A stretch of 33,463 nucleotides of DNA from positions 1-33,463 of the forward strand of contig JAAYLM010000064.1 in assembly GCA_012521915.1 (NCBI GenBank), read 5' to 3'. The position numbers and the translations under genes are program-made. The DNA is from Oscillospiraceae bacterium (lineage in GTDB: Bacteria; Bacillota; Clostridia; Saccharofermentanales; UBA5734). Below are positions 23,372 through 32,318 of this stretch, one piece after another. The notes under the pieces were generated by a model that did not search any database, was not told where the DNA came from, and was given only the letters and a program-made list of their open reading frames with translations. Within the stretch, counting starts at the first letter, position 1. Each line of letters opens with the position of its first letter.

Positions 23372-26098
23372 ATGGAGCGATATAAAAATGTGGCCAAAGA
23401 TGATCTGGTAGAGCGCGCCAAAGAACTGGAGTGCCTTTATCTGATCGATGAAGCGTTGGCCGGCACACCCTTTCCGGATGTTACACGTCAGATTGCTGAG
23501 ATCATTCCCGTCGGTTTCCGGAGCTTGTCCAGCTGCATCGTCTCCATCAGGCTGGATGGGGAAACCTACAGCACCAAGCCTGACGTCCAGGGTGCTGATA
23601 CATTGCAGACACCGATCATGGTCAACGGGGCCGAACGTGGCTATATCAAAGTCGCCTATCCCAAAAACACTTTCTCCGAGGACAGCCCTGTATTTCTGGA
23701 GCAGGAGAAAAAGCTGCTGCATACCATCGCAGCCCGTGTCGCAGAACAGGTGACCAGCAGAACAGATCGAGAAACCGATAGGTATCAGAATAAATGGAAA
23801 ACAATCATCGATCTTCTACAGAAGACAGATCATGAAAGCCTGTTATATGTCTGTGGCAGGATGGTCAACATGCTTTGCCGCGCAAACCCACAGTTGCTGA
23901 CAGCTGTTTACCAGGAAATGGGCTGGGCACATCTGGCCTACCAATGTGAAATGAACGCACCGCTGGACAGGCTGCCGGATATGGATGTAATTCGTCTGAG
24001 CGAACGCCTGTTCTCTTCAGCCGCAACCTTTCTTGACGATAAAAAGATCTATGAAAACATCAATCTGTGGATCTACCAGGGTAAAACCTATGACATAGCT
24101 CGTATTGTCAACAGGAAAGACTCGGATATTAAAAGCATCATCAAAGCACTTAAGAAATACGTTCAGACCGTCAAAGCCAATGAAGGATCCAGCGAAGCAA
24201 CCAACCGCTGGCTGAAAGCAGAACTGATCCGCCGCTTCCTCACCGAAAACCCCGCTTCAATCACAAACGCGCAAAAACATGTCAAAATTGAAGCTTTTTG
24301 TGAACTGCTGGAATCGTATATCGCCTCACCCCGGGGGATCGGCAAAATCGGCGGAAAAGGGTCCGGCCTGTTTATTGCCCGCCAGATCCTTGAAGCCCAA
24401 AAGGATGCACACCCTCAGCTCGGCAGCATCAAATGCCCGCGCACATGGTATATTTCCGCAGAGGAGATGTACAACCTGATCGATAACAACGGTCTGGATG
24501 AACTGCACGAACACAAGTACAAAGACTTGACTGAGATCAGGGCGACATATCCCGGCATTATTCAACGGCTGAAGAATCTGAGTTTTTCAACCTTTGTTGA
24601 TGACGCACTCAGTGAGATTCTGGATGCCTGCCCGGACAAACCTTTGATTGTCCGCTCATCAAGTCTGCTGGAAGATCAGATTGACACCTCTTTTGCCGGC
24701 AAGTACAAAAGTCTTTTTATTCCCAATACCGGCACAAAGGCAGAACGCCACAGACAGCTGGTCGAAGGAATTCTGGAAGTCTACGCCTCGGTGTACAACC
24801 CGGATTCCATCCAGTACAGGAAGAAGCATAACCTGCTCGATTACGCGGAGCAAATGGGTATCCTGATCCAGGAAGTCGTCGGCAAGAAAGTTGGGCCATA
24901 CTATTTTCCGCTGGTCGCCGGACTGGCCTTCAGCAGCAACGAGCTGCGCTGGTCGCCGCGCATCAGGCGCGAGAGTGGCTTGATGCGTCTGGTCATGGGG
25001 CTTGGCACCCGGGCTGTCGACCGTATCGGAGATGATTATCCTGTGCTCATCTCACCCGGGCAGCCAGGCCTGCGTGTCAATCAGACACCACAGGATGTCA
25101 GGAAATACGCGCCTCGGAAAATCGACGTGCTGGATCTGGAAAACAAATGTTTCAGCACCCTGCCGATAATCGAGATGCTGAAAGCCTACGGCGATAAAAT
25201 CGATCATATTGATCAGGTCGTGTCTGTGTACCAGCAGGACATGATCAGAGACACCAACCGGTTTACAGCGGATTTTACCCATGATGAATTTGTCGTGACC
25301 TTTGCCGGCCTTATGCAGAAAACACACGTTAACGCGCAAATCAAAGCCATGCTGTCGGTTCTGCAGGAGCATCTGGGCTATCCGGTTGATGTTGAATTTG
25401 CCAGCGACGGGGAATCTCTCTACCTGTTGCAGTGCAGGCCGCAAAGCCGCGGCCGCGATAACGCGCCGCCACCCATCCCGGCGGACATCCCGCATAACAA
25501 CATCCTGTTCACCGCGAAAAAATACATCACAAATGGCCAAGTCAGTGGCATAAAAACCGTGGTGTATATCGATCCTGCGGCTTATGCCGGCATGGCCGTC
25601 CATGAGGATTATCTGCGTGTCGGCCGTGTGGTCAGCGAGCTGAACACACGCCTGCCGCGACGCAGTTTTATCCTGATGGGGCCAGGCCGTTGGGGCAGCC
25701 GCGGCGATATAAAACTGGGTGTACCCGTTACTTACGCAGACATCAACAATACAGCGATGTTAATAGAGATCGCGACCAGCACGGCAAATTACCAGCCGGA
25801 ACTTTCCTTTGGCACCCATTTTTTCCAGGACCTGGTCGAGGAAAACATCAAATACCTGCCACTCTACCCGGATGAGACCCAAGTGCTTTTCAACCAGTCT
25901 TTTTTTAGCAGCACAAGCAACAGGCTGGCAGAAATGCTTCCTGAATATGCCGATCTGGCACCGGTTATCAAACTCATACAAGTTGATAAAGAGTACCAGG
26001 ACCAGGAAGTCTGTGTGTTGATGAATGGTGATCTGGAAAAAGCGATGGCTTTCCTCACCCGACCACGAGAAAATGCCGAGCAGGCAACCACGCCATAA
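23372..26098 (+). CDS. GAF-like plus PEP/pyruvate-binding domain protein
   Basis: A 908-residue protein from the ATG at 23372, which has AGGAGA about 9 bases upstream; a longer frame from a TTG at 23282 overlaps the dehydrogenase gene. The N-terminal 120 residues resemble a GAF-type sensor domain (LIDEALAGTPFPDVTRQIAE, then a predicted sheet and helix). A helical linker follows to about 310. The nucleotide/PEP-binding domain of the pyruvate phosphate dikinase family is at about 325-690, with GKIGGKGSGLFIA and RSSSLLEDQIDTSFAGKY. A C-terminal domain carries MGPGRWGSRGD at about residue 768. The swivelling phospho-histidine domain and the PEP-utilising barrel of full PEP synthases are not visible, so it may phosphorylate or sense a metabolite and not make PEP. 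Function is unknown. Confidence 0.75.
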   Translation: MERYKNVAKDDLVERAKELECLYLIDEALAGTPFPDVTRQIAEIIPVGFRSLSSCIVSIRLDGETYSTKPDVQGADTLQTPIMVNGAERGYIKVAYPKNTFSEDSPVFLEQEKKLLHTIAARVAEQVTSRTDRETDRYQNKWKTIIDLLQKTDHESLLYVCGRMVNMLCRANPQLLTAVYQEMGWAHLAYQCEMNAPLDRLPDMDVIRLSERLFSSAATFLDDKKIYENINLWIYQGKTYDIARIVNRKDSDIKSIIKALKKYVQTVKANEGSSEATNRWLKAELIRRFLTENPASITNAQKHVKIEAFCELLESYIASPRGIGKIGGKGSGLFIARQILEAQKDAHPQLGSIKCPRTWYISAEEMYNLIDNNGLDELHEHKYKDLTEIRATYPGIIQRLKNLSFSTFVDDALSEILDACPDKPLIVRSSSLLEDQIDTSFAGKYKSLFIPNTGTKAERHRQLVEGILEVYASVYNPDSIQYRKKHNLLDYAEQMGILIQEVVGKKVGPYYFPLVAGLAFSSNELRWSPRIRRESGLMRLVMGLGTRAVDRIGDDYPVLISPGQPGLRVNQTPQDVRKYAPRKIDVLDLENKCFSTLPIIEMLKAYGDKIDHIDQVVSVYQQDMIRDTNRFTADFTHDEFVVTFAGLMQKTHVNAQIKAMLSVLQEHLGYPVDVEFASDGESLYLLQCRPQSRGRDNAPPPIPADIPHNNILFTAKKYITNGQVSGIKTVVYIDPAAYAGMAVHEDYLRVGRVVSELNTRLPRRSFILMGPGRWGSRGDIKLGVPVTYADINNTAMLIEIATSTANYQPELSFGTHFFQDLVEENIKYLPLYPDETQVLFNQSFFSSTSNRLAEMLPEYADLAPVIKLIQVDKEYQDQEVCVLMNGDLEKAMAFLTRPRENAEQATTP

Positions 26099-26099
26099 A

Positions 26100-28367
26100 C
26101 TACCGGACAGGGTCGGCGGCTAAATCACATACAAACTGCCGCATGATACGGGCGCCATACAAGAGCGCGGACTCATCAACATCAAAATCATTGTTATGTG
26201 TCATCGAGACGATATTGCGGGCGATATTGCGGCCGCCGAGAAAGAAATAAACGCCTTTCCGTTTTTCCAGATAATGGGCGAAATCCTCTCCATACATGAG
26301 CGGCCTGTCGCGATAGAAAGCTTTGACGCCTGCAGTTACGGCAGACTGGAACATCCTGTCCGCCAGTGTCGGGTCGCTTATGACAACCGGCAGACCTGCG
26401 CCATATGTGATCTCGAACCGCCCGTGGCAGTACTCGGCGATGGATGCGCAAAGCGCTTCCATCCGTTGCTTGATGTAGGCAGAAACCTGGTTGTCATGTG
26501 TACGGATCGTCCCTTCCAGGAGACAGTGATCCGCCAGGATATTACTGGCCTTGCCAGCCTGGAAAACACCCACACTCAACACACGGGAGACAAGTGGATC
26601 AATTTCTCGGGATACCATGGTCTCCAGTGCTGTATAAGCTTTAACACCCATGGCGATCGCGTCGATAGCGGCATGTGGTGCAGCGGCATGGCCGGCTTTA
26701 CCATAAAAGGACAGGCGGAACGTATCTGAAGAGGCAAAGGTAGCGCCATGGATCACGGCGGCCTCACCGCTGTCAATCTTATTATCCATATGACAGGCGG
26801 CAATAACATCGAAAAGTTCGTCCACGCCATCATTCATCATGAGACGTGCCCCGCTGCCGCCACCTTCACTGGCTTGACCTTCTTCATTCGCCTGAAAAAT
26901 GCAGACCACACGGCAGTTGATCTGTTTTTCGATCGCCTTCAACGCTTTAACCGTACCGAGCAGGATAGCGGTGTGCGCATCATGGCCGCAAGCGTGCATG
27001 AGTCCTGCATGCTGTGATTTGTAAGGCACCGCATTTGTTTCCTGAATGGGTAGCGCGTCCATATCCGCACGCAGGCCGATAGAATAGTCCGATTTGTCTT
27101 CATTGATAAAAGCAACAAGGCTGCTCTTCCCATAGCGTTCGGTAAAGGGAACGCCAACGGCCTGTAGTTCTTTTTTGACCAGCTTCAGAGTCCCGGGCAG
27201 TGTATAACCCAGTTCCGGGTACTGGTGCAGCTGTCGCCTGATCCGTATCATGTCATTGAGATCGATAAAGTCCTGATCCTGTTTCATCGCAATACGGGCC
27301 TGGCCATGGTCTGACCCCTGCCCTGCCTCCTGACTATGCTGTAATGAGCCGCTGTTCTGGGCATGGCATTGGTCCATGATCTCCATAACCGCTAACGTTT
27401 CTTCCAGAGGAACAAAAGGGGTCTCGTCCAGGGCATAATAGGCATAACACTTGTCATAAAAATCTATGCTGCGCTCCTGGGCAATGGAAAAATCCCGCTC
27501 CAGCCAGGGGGAGGCGGCACGATCATTGATTGCGCTGACAGGATAATACTGCTGGTGCTGCACATCATGCGCCGGATCCAGATAACGCGCCCTGATAACC
27601 TGCTGACCATCTTGAGTCTGCAATTGGACTGCCGTACCGTTTTCCCCGAAGATCATCCAGGGATTGACCGTAACGGATGTCACCATGAGCATATCGATAT
27701 CCAGTACGATATTATGGTCTGTTTCAATGGTGACACGGGCACAGTCATCCGCATCACCCGGTGTCCTGACCGTCATCAGCTTGCTGAAAACTTTTTTCGC
27801 CTTGCTGTTGGTCAGGTGCAACAAGAGGTCGATATAATGGGCACCATGGATATTCAGGGTACCTCCGCCCTGATTCAGGTAGGCCTTCCAGTTGGTTCTA
27901 ACAAAGAAAGAAGACATGGTCCGCTTGATCATATAGATCTTGCCTAGCAGCTGGCTGTCCAGCAGCTGCCGCACCGCTTCGGTATCCGGCATCACACGCT
28001 GCGGCTGGTAGACCATCAGCTTACGGCCTGTCTTTTCCTGAGCGGCCTTGATCTCCAGGGCTTCCGCCATATGGTTTGCCATGGGCTTTTCCAGAAAAAC
28101 GTCGATACCCCGCTCAAATGCCCCCAATGTGTGGGGCAGGTGAAAATTATGTGGCGAAGCGACGACAACAAGGTCCAATGCTTCCTGATCCATCATGGCA
28201 TACGCATCAGTATAGCCTTTCACCTGGTACTTTTCCTTTGCTGACTGCAGTTTCTGCACATCCGGATCCGCTACGGCGGTCAAAAGAAATCCCGGATGGT
28301 TGATGATGGCGGGGACGTGGTAGTTCAGGCCCATACCCAGGCCGATGACTGCTGTTTTAAGTTGCAT
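26100..28367 (-). CDS. Gfo/Idh/MocA oxidoreductase fused to M20 amidohydrolase
   Basis: A single 755-codon frame with two full-length enzymes. Residues 1-345 are a Gfo/Idh/MocA dehydrogenase (VIGLGMGLNYH, then LEKPMANH and the GAHYIDLLLHL helix). Residues about 365-755 are an M20 peptidase/amidohydrolase of the N-acyl-amino-acid or hippurate hydrolase type: RRQLHQYPELGY, ADMDALPIQE, MHACGHDAHTA, ANEEGQ and a late THNNDF supply the expected metal and catalytic residues. The linker (346-364) is rich in Gln, Ser and Gly. Met361 would be the natural start of a separate M20 protein but has no ribosome binding site. GGGAGGAAGG lies 7 bases before the first ATG. The likely activity is oxidation of a sugar-like group plus hydrolysis of an amide in the same molecule or pathway. 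Last gene of its operon. Confidence 0.85.
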   Translation of the reverse strand: MQLKTAVIGLGMGLNYHVPAIINHPGFLLTAVADPDVQKLQSAKEKYQVKGYTDAYAMMDQEALDLVVVASPHNFHLPHTLGAFERGIDVFLEKPMANHMAEALEIKAAQEKTGRKLMVYQPQRVMPDTEAVRQLLDSQLLGKIYMIKRTMSSFFVRTNWKAYLNQGGGTLNIHGAHYIDLLLHLTNSKAKKVFSKLMTVRTPGDADDCARVTIETDHNIVLDIDMLMVTSVTVNPWMIFGENGTAVQLQTQDGQQVIRARYLDPAHDVQHQQYYPVSAINDRAASPWLERDFSIAQERSIDFYDKCYAYYALDETPFVPLEETLAVMEIMDQCHAQNSGSLQHSQEAGQGSDHGQARIAMKQDQDFIDLNDMIRIRRQLHQYPELGYTLPGTLKLVKKELQAVGVPFTERYGKSSLVAFINEDKSDYSIGLRADMDALPIQETNAVPYKSQHAGLMHACGHDAHTAILLGTVKALKAIEKQINCRVVCIFQANEEGQASEGGGSGARLMMNDGVDELFDVIAACHMDNKIDSGEAAVIHGATFASSDTFRLSFYGKAGHAAAPHAAIDAIAMGVKAYTALETMVSREIDPLVSRVLSVGVFQAGKASNILADHCLLEGTIRTHDNQVSAYIKQRMEALCASIAEYCHGRFEITYGAGLPVVISDPTLADRMFQSAVTAGVKAFYRDRPLMYGEDFAHYLEKRKGVYFFLGGRNIARNIVSMTHNNDFDVDESALLYGARIMRQFVCDLAADPVR

Positions 28368-28405
28368 GATACCTTCCTCCCTGATTGCTGATGCCTGTTT
28401 GTTTA

Positions 28406-29638
28406 TCAGGTGGCTTTGAAGATGCCGCCCTGCTCATAGATATACTGCCCTGCCAGGTAATGGCGCTTGATGGCCCTTTCCAGACTGGTCTGTTCCGGCA
28501 GGTCCTCCAGCTTTTTAAAGGGACGCACAAAAACAAAGGAAAAGACGCCTTGTCCGGTAGCCAGCCTTGGATAGGGCAGGTAGCGGTTCTGGAAGCTGAC
28601 AATATTGGATTTTGGCGATAGCATCTGCTTGAGTTGCGGATCCATCAGCCAGGAATTGCAGATGATGGCTTTATAGGGGTAGTCCGGATAACAGCTGGCG
28701 AGAACGGCTCTGGCCTGCTGATAAGACTGATCGCATATTTCCGGTGTAAAGGGGCTGCTGACCCGGGCGTTCGGTATGTGGACGCTGACGATCGGATCGC
28801 CGGCTTCCAGAACGAGATGCCATTCAGTTTTAGGCAGGCAAATACGGCTGCTATCCGCCAGACCATCTGACCGCACCGGGTAACCTTCAAAATAAGACTC
28901 TGTTTCCCTGAAGTCAGCGTCCAGAGCCTGTTCCTCGTCCTGATAGCCAGGTGAACCGAATACCATGCCATCCTGCAAACGGCAGTCTGCCATCAGGAGG
29001 CAGGGTTTTTGTTTTTTGTTCCGGAAAAGCTTGACGGAACCATTGAAAGCTCTGAAAAATTCGAAATTCAATCTGCCGACCTTCAAGATACGATGGTCCA
29101 GGTACAACTGGAACCAGTTGAAGTAACGGAAAGATAGTCCAGGCCGGCCTGTGAGAAAATGAGTCTGGTTGATGCTTTCGGGGAGGGCTTTCAATGTGTC
29201 CAGGCAAATATCATCGGGGACACCGCGCTGACGCATCGCCTGGGCTACGCCCTCGATCATGGGCGCCAGTGCGAAAAACAAAATAAAATCATAGGCTTCG
29301 GAAGGCTGCCCTTCCGGTGTCTGCGGCGGACTTATTTCGCTTATCTCCTGGAGAAATGCTTTGCGGTCGCGCATGGCAAACTGCAACAGTTGTATATAGC
29401 CGGTCAACAGCGTGTCCTCCCTGATTTGCTTTGCAGCTTCCAGTACAGCCTGCTCATAACCCTGCATGACACCGTATGACTGGTTAAGCTGCTCCAGGAA
29501 ATGGACAGACGCAAAACAGGCGCCTTCACGCTGGTAATCAGCCATCGCTTTGGCAAAGATCGTGTCCCAGCGCGCGGGATAATGATCAACATGCAGCTGT
29601 CGCATCAGGTCCGCTGCCGTGCTCATGGTACCGTTCAT
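28406..29638 (-). CDS. Acyltransferase-domain protein, GNAT-like (NAT_N/GNAT_C type)
   Basis: A 410-residue protein that resembles the two-part acyltransferase family with an N-terminal helical NAT_N-like domain and a C-terminal GNAT_C-like domain (PF18082/PF18164). The clearest match is the C-terminal half: VSVHIPNA, then ICDQSYQQARAVLASCYPDYPYKAIICNSWLMDPQLKQMLSPKSNIVSFQ, quoted here only as key landmarks HIPNA, CNSWL and SNIVSFQ. The acyl donor and acceptor are unknown. It begins one base after the stop of the ceramidase-like gene (TAA, C, ATG), so translation is probably coupled, with GGAAAG about 12 bases before the ATG. Co-occurrence with an amidohydrolase fusion suggests a paired acylation/deacylation logic. 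Recognition is from memory of family motifs, so the family name is moderately sure. Confidence 0.6.
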   Translation of the reverse strand: MNGTMSTAADLMRQLHVDHYPARWDTIFAKAMADYQREGACFASVHFLEQLNQSYGVMQGYEQAVLEAAKQIREDTLLTGYIQLLQFAMRDRKAFLQEISEISPPQTPEGQPSEAYDFILFFALAPMIEGVAQAMRQRGVPDDICLDTLKALPESINQTHFLTGRPGLSFRYFNWFQLYLDHRILKVGRLNFEFFRAFNGSVKLFRNKKQKPCLLMADCRLQDGMVFGSPGYQDEEQALDADFRETESYFEGYPVRSDGLADSSRICLPKTEWHLVLEAGDPIVSVHIPNARVSSPFTPEICDQSYQQARAVLASCYPDYPYKAIICNSWLMDPQLKQMLSPKSNIVSFQNRYLPYPRLATGQGVFSFVFVRPFKKLEDLPEQTSLERAIKRHYLAGQYIYEQGGIFKAT

Positions 29639-29639
29639 G

Positions 29640-30914
29640 TTAAAGGGTGCTTTCCAGTTCGAGCAGTTTCCGGCTCATGACCGGACCGGCTTCCGGAACA
29701 AGTTTGCTGGAGCTGCAAAGTCTTGCTTCGTAGATGCCCGGCTGAAACTGTTCGGGAATAGGGACATATCCGGCACAGCCATTGGCCAGATTGGCTGTCA
29801 TGACGTGTCGGTCCGGTGTGTTTTTTTTCATAAAACGAGCATATTCCGTATAGATCTCACCGGGCATATCATAAAGGACCACATCGGCAATGCGCAGAGC
29901 CTGGACGACGACCTGTACTTGCTGAACGCCTTCCCTGGCAAAACGCTGTGCCTCTTCCGCGTAAAAGCGGTCAACAGGGGATGATCCGGCATCAGCCAGC
30001 ACACGCACTGCCCATTCCAGAAGTTCAGCTGAGGGCTGGCGGGTGTCGATTGACAGGTAGGCATGAGCGCCCCGGATGTTTTCACAAGCCATCGGCTCCG
30101 CAATCTCACGTGTCCGGATCACTTCAGAAGCCAGCCGGTTGCCCATTTTAACGTAGTAATCGGGAACCTTATGTGAGCCTTTCTCAAAATCACTGTGGTT
30201 GAGGTTACCGCAGAACCCGTTGATAAAGACAGGAATAAATGAGCTGCCGAACATTTTCTGCAGACGATCTTTAAGTGCGCCGGGATAATCGCTGGAAAAA
30301 GAAGAGCCGCCGACGCAGTCGCAATGACAAGCATAATTGATGATCGCGCCGTAGGGCGTTTTATCCAGGTTATCGATGCGGATGACGCCGACCTCGGGAT
30401 CAATCTCCCCGAAAGGCTTTTTTTCACCACCAACACCGGGATTGGTTTTATACTGACCGTCTGCCAGGACAAAATCCCGGTAGTGGGCGATCTGGTTGTC
30501 ACTGCCCTGACCCCAACTCAAGGTCACCGGCCGGCTTTGCGCAGCCGCCAGGACCGCCGTATCAATGATCCGTTGTTTGAGAAAGGCGATATAGGCGGTG
30601 TCTTCTGTTGCGAAATCCCCCCATGTCCAGACCGGTCCGGCAGTGTGCGAATGTGTTGCGGCCAGCATGATGTTTTCTTTGGGCATTGCAAGTTTTCCGG
30701 CAATCTCCGAACGGGCTTCTTCTGCCATAGCGTCAGGCAGCAAGATGACATCCGCTGACGCGACCACCGTTTTTTCGCCTGTTTCATTCTCCAGGTATGC
30801 CGTATGCACATAGAGTTTTTCGCGTATACCCTCTGCTGTTCTGCGGTAAAGCTGACCGGGGATGTTACTGCCTAAAGCGGGTGTTATATCCTGAATATAC
30901 AGTCCACATTTCAT
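29640..30914 (-). CDS. Neutral/alkaline ceramidase-like protein, copy C
   Basis: A 424-residue third member of the ceramidase-like family. Key positions are QDITPALG, THSHTAGP (His88), NYACHCD (His197), NGFCGNLNH (232-240), MPGEIY (Glu353) and GYVPIPE (Tyr383). All four expected zinc ligands are present, but the ceramidase serine is again missing (GNLNH). It shares GEIDPxVGV and SDYPG with copy B and NPGxxxK with copy A. GAGGAAG lies about 6 bases before the ATG. It lies 55 bases downstream of a Gfo/Idh gene and is coupled to the acyltransferase gene. The separate operon from copies A and B, 26 kb away, implies the family is a recurrent part of this island's chemistry. No signal peptide. Confidence 0.82.
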   Translation of the reverse strand: MKCGLYIQDITPALGSNIPGQLYRRTAEGIREKLYVHTAYLENETGEKTVVASADVILLPDAMAEEARSEIAGKLAMPKENIMLAATHSHTAGPVWTWGDFATEDTAYIAFLKQRIIDTAVLAAAQSRPVTLSWGQGSDNQIAHYRDFVLADGQYKTNPGVGGEKKPFGEIDPEVGVIRIDNLDKTPYGAIINYACHCDCVGGSSFSSDYPGALKDRLQKMFGSSFIPVFINGFCGNLNHSDFEKGSHKVPDYYVKMGNRLASEVIRTREIAEPMACENIRGAHAYLSIDTRQPSAELLEWAVRVLADAGSSPVDRFYAEEAQRFAREGVQQVQVVVQALRIADVVLYDMPGEIYTEYARFMKKNTPDRHVMTANLANGCAGYVPIPEQFQPGIYEARLCSSSKLVPEAGPVMSRKLLELESTL

Positions 30915-30969
30915 TTTGCTTCCTCTTTCTCACAAAGGTTCGTGCTAATCAGGCCTACATAAGGCATGA

Positions 30970-32184
30970 TCAGATTTCTATACCCTGTGGATAGGGCACA
31001 TCGGGAATCAGCACCGGCATGCCGCTTTCCTCTGATTCAGCGGCGGCGATGGCAATGGCAGCGCTGTCACGGGCCCCTTTCGCGCCTTTCATCGACGGTT
31101 TGCCTTCCTGCAGACAGCCCAGGAACGCTTCCACGATGCCGGTGTCACCACCCCCGTGGCCACCTTCCGACTTCTCCGGGTAAATATATCGAGGTTCTTT
31201 TTCGAAGCGCTTCCAAAGCTTGATTTTAAAATTCTGTTCATTGTCATAAAAGGCTTCGATCTTGCCTTTATCGCCAACGAACATAAACTCACGGGTATAT
31301 TCAGGCGTGAAATGGCATTCCATATACGTCAGCCGCGCGCCATTGTCGTAATCAACCAGAACATGGCTGTTATCCGAAACATCGCACTCGCGGGCGAAAA
31401 CACAATAGTCCGGTACATCGGACAAGACCGCGCCATAATCCATTTTAAAGTTGTTGGTATCCTTGAACTCCGGACATGTGTCGCGAATCTCACAGTCGCG
31501 GCAGCGCTTGTCATTTGGCGCGTCACCGCCGTAGACATCGAGTCCGCCTGAAGCATAGACTTTTCTGGGGGTGGCATTAACCAGCCAGTTAGCCAGATCC
31601 AGTGAATGCGTTCCTTTTTCCAGGAGCAGGCTCTTGATGTATGCTTTGCGGCGCCTGGGTCCGTGGAAATAGTACTGGCCGCCCACCGATACATTATCGA
31701 CGACGGTGCCGATGATGACCTTGCCGATCTCGCCGGCTTCAATCAATGCCTTGCAGTCACGCATGAGAGTGCAGTATCGCAGTTCCAGACCGACCATAAA
31801 GACCACATCACTTCCCTGCCAGGCTCCGATGATCCGATCACAGTCCGCAATGCTCTGCGCCATTGGTTTTACCAGAAACATGTTCTTCTTCGCCTGCAGG
31901 ACTTTAACCGCGCAATCTGCATGCGCGAAATCAGGTGTGGCGACAACAACCGCGTCCAGGCCAGGATGAGCCAGGAAGGCGTCGATATCTGTATAGCCTT
32001 TAACCGGCTGTTCCAGCAGGTCATGATCCTTCAGCCAGTCGATGGCCGAATCGATCTTGTCCTGACGAACATCACACAGACACTCAATATAGAAATGACC
32101 GTTACGGACAAAAGCACCACCGCCAAAAAAAACACCGCGGCCGCCCAGCCCCAGAATCCCAATACCGTATTTACCGTTTTTCAT
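30970..32184 (-). CDS. Gfo/Idh/MocA-family oxidoreductase with a Cys motif
   Basis: A 404-residue dehydrogenase-like protein. The Rossmann motif is GILGLGGRG, and the active-site helix GTHSLDLANWL supplies His193 and Asp196. The usual EKP motif is LVKP, so Lys106 remains but the Glu is Val105. An insertion carries Cys228, Cys231 and Cys237 (CRDCEIRDTC), which could bind metal. It is longer than the two copies in the glycyl-radical operon (337 and 342), with a polar C-terminal extension containing SEGGHGGGDTG. GGAGGG lies 4-5 bases before the ATG and is inside a potential hairpin. It is the first gene of the right-hand leftward operon. NAD(P)-dependent oxidation or reduction of a sugar derivative is likely; the substrate is unknown. 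Confidence 0.85.
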   Translation of the reverse strand: MKNGKYGIGILGLGGRGVFFGGGAFVRNGHFYIECLCDVRQDKIDSAIDWLKDHDLLEQPVKGYTDIDAFLAHPGLDAVVVATPDFAHADCAVKVLQAKKNMFLVKPMAQSIADCDRIIGAWQGSDVVFMVGLELRYCTLMRDCKALIEAGEIGKVIIGTVVDNVSVGGQYYFHGPRRRKAYIKSLLLEKGTHSLDLANWLVNATPRKVYASGGLDVYGGDAPNDKRCRDCEIRDTCPEFKDTNNFKMDYGAVLSDVPDYCVFARECDVSDNSHVLVDYDNGARLTYMECHFTPEYTREFMFVGDKGKIEAFYDNEQNFKIKLWKRFEKEPRYIYPEKSEGGHGGGDTGIVEAFLGCLQEGKPSMKGAKGARDSAAIAIAAAESEESGMPVLIPDVPYPQGIEI

Positions 32185-32235
32185 CTGACCCTCCGTAATT
32201 TTTGAATAGACTGTTATTTACGTCGCGCGGGTCAG
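32185..32235 (-). promoter_or_regulatory. Leader hairpin that can hide the ribosome binding site
   Basis: On the minus strand CTGACCC (32235-32229) can pair with GGGTCAG (32191-32185), and inside it CGTAA can pair with TTACG. The 3' arm contains the G-rich ribosome binding site of the Gfo/Idh gene and runs up to its ATG. Folding would restrict translation. No known ligand-binding RNA fold is recognised. Confidence 0.4.
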
Positions 32236-32296
32236 GCCAAGCCGTTTTCAATAAATGATCGCCAGTTCAAGCCTGGTCCGGCCCTTTTCTGAAACC

Positions 32297-32305
32297 AGTA
32301 TAGCA
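32297..32305 (-). promoter_or_regulatory. Extended -10 promoter of the right-hand leftward operon
   Basis: On the minus strand TGC is followed by TATACT (32302-32297), an extended -10 with no clear -35. It lies 15-20 bases after the stop of the GH43-like gene and would give a leader of about 105 bases containing the RBS-hiding hairpin. Read-through from the upstream gene is also possible. Confidence 0.45.
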
Positions 32306-32318
32306 TACAACGCCAGCT

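Noticed and set aside
27285-27300. Independent start for the M20 amidohydrolase half of the fusion
   Set aside because: The Met codon is well placed for the family but no purine-rich ribosome binding site lies upstream, and the frame is continuous.
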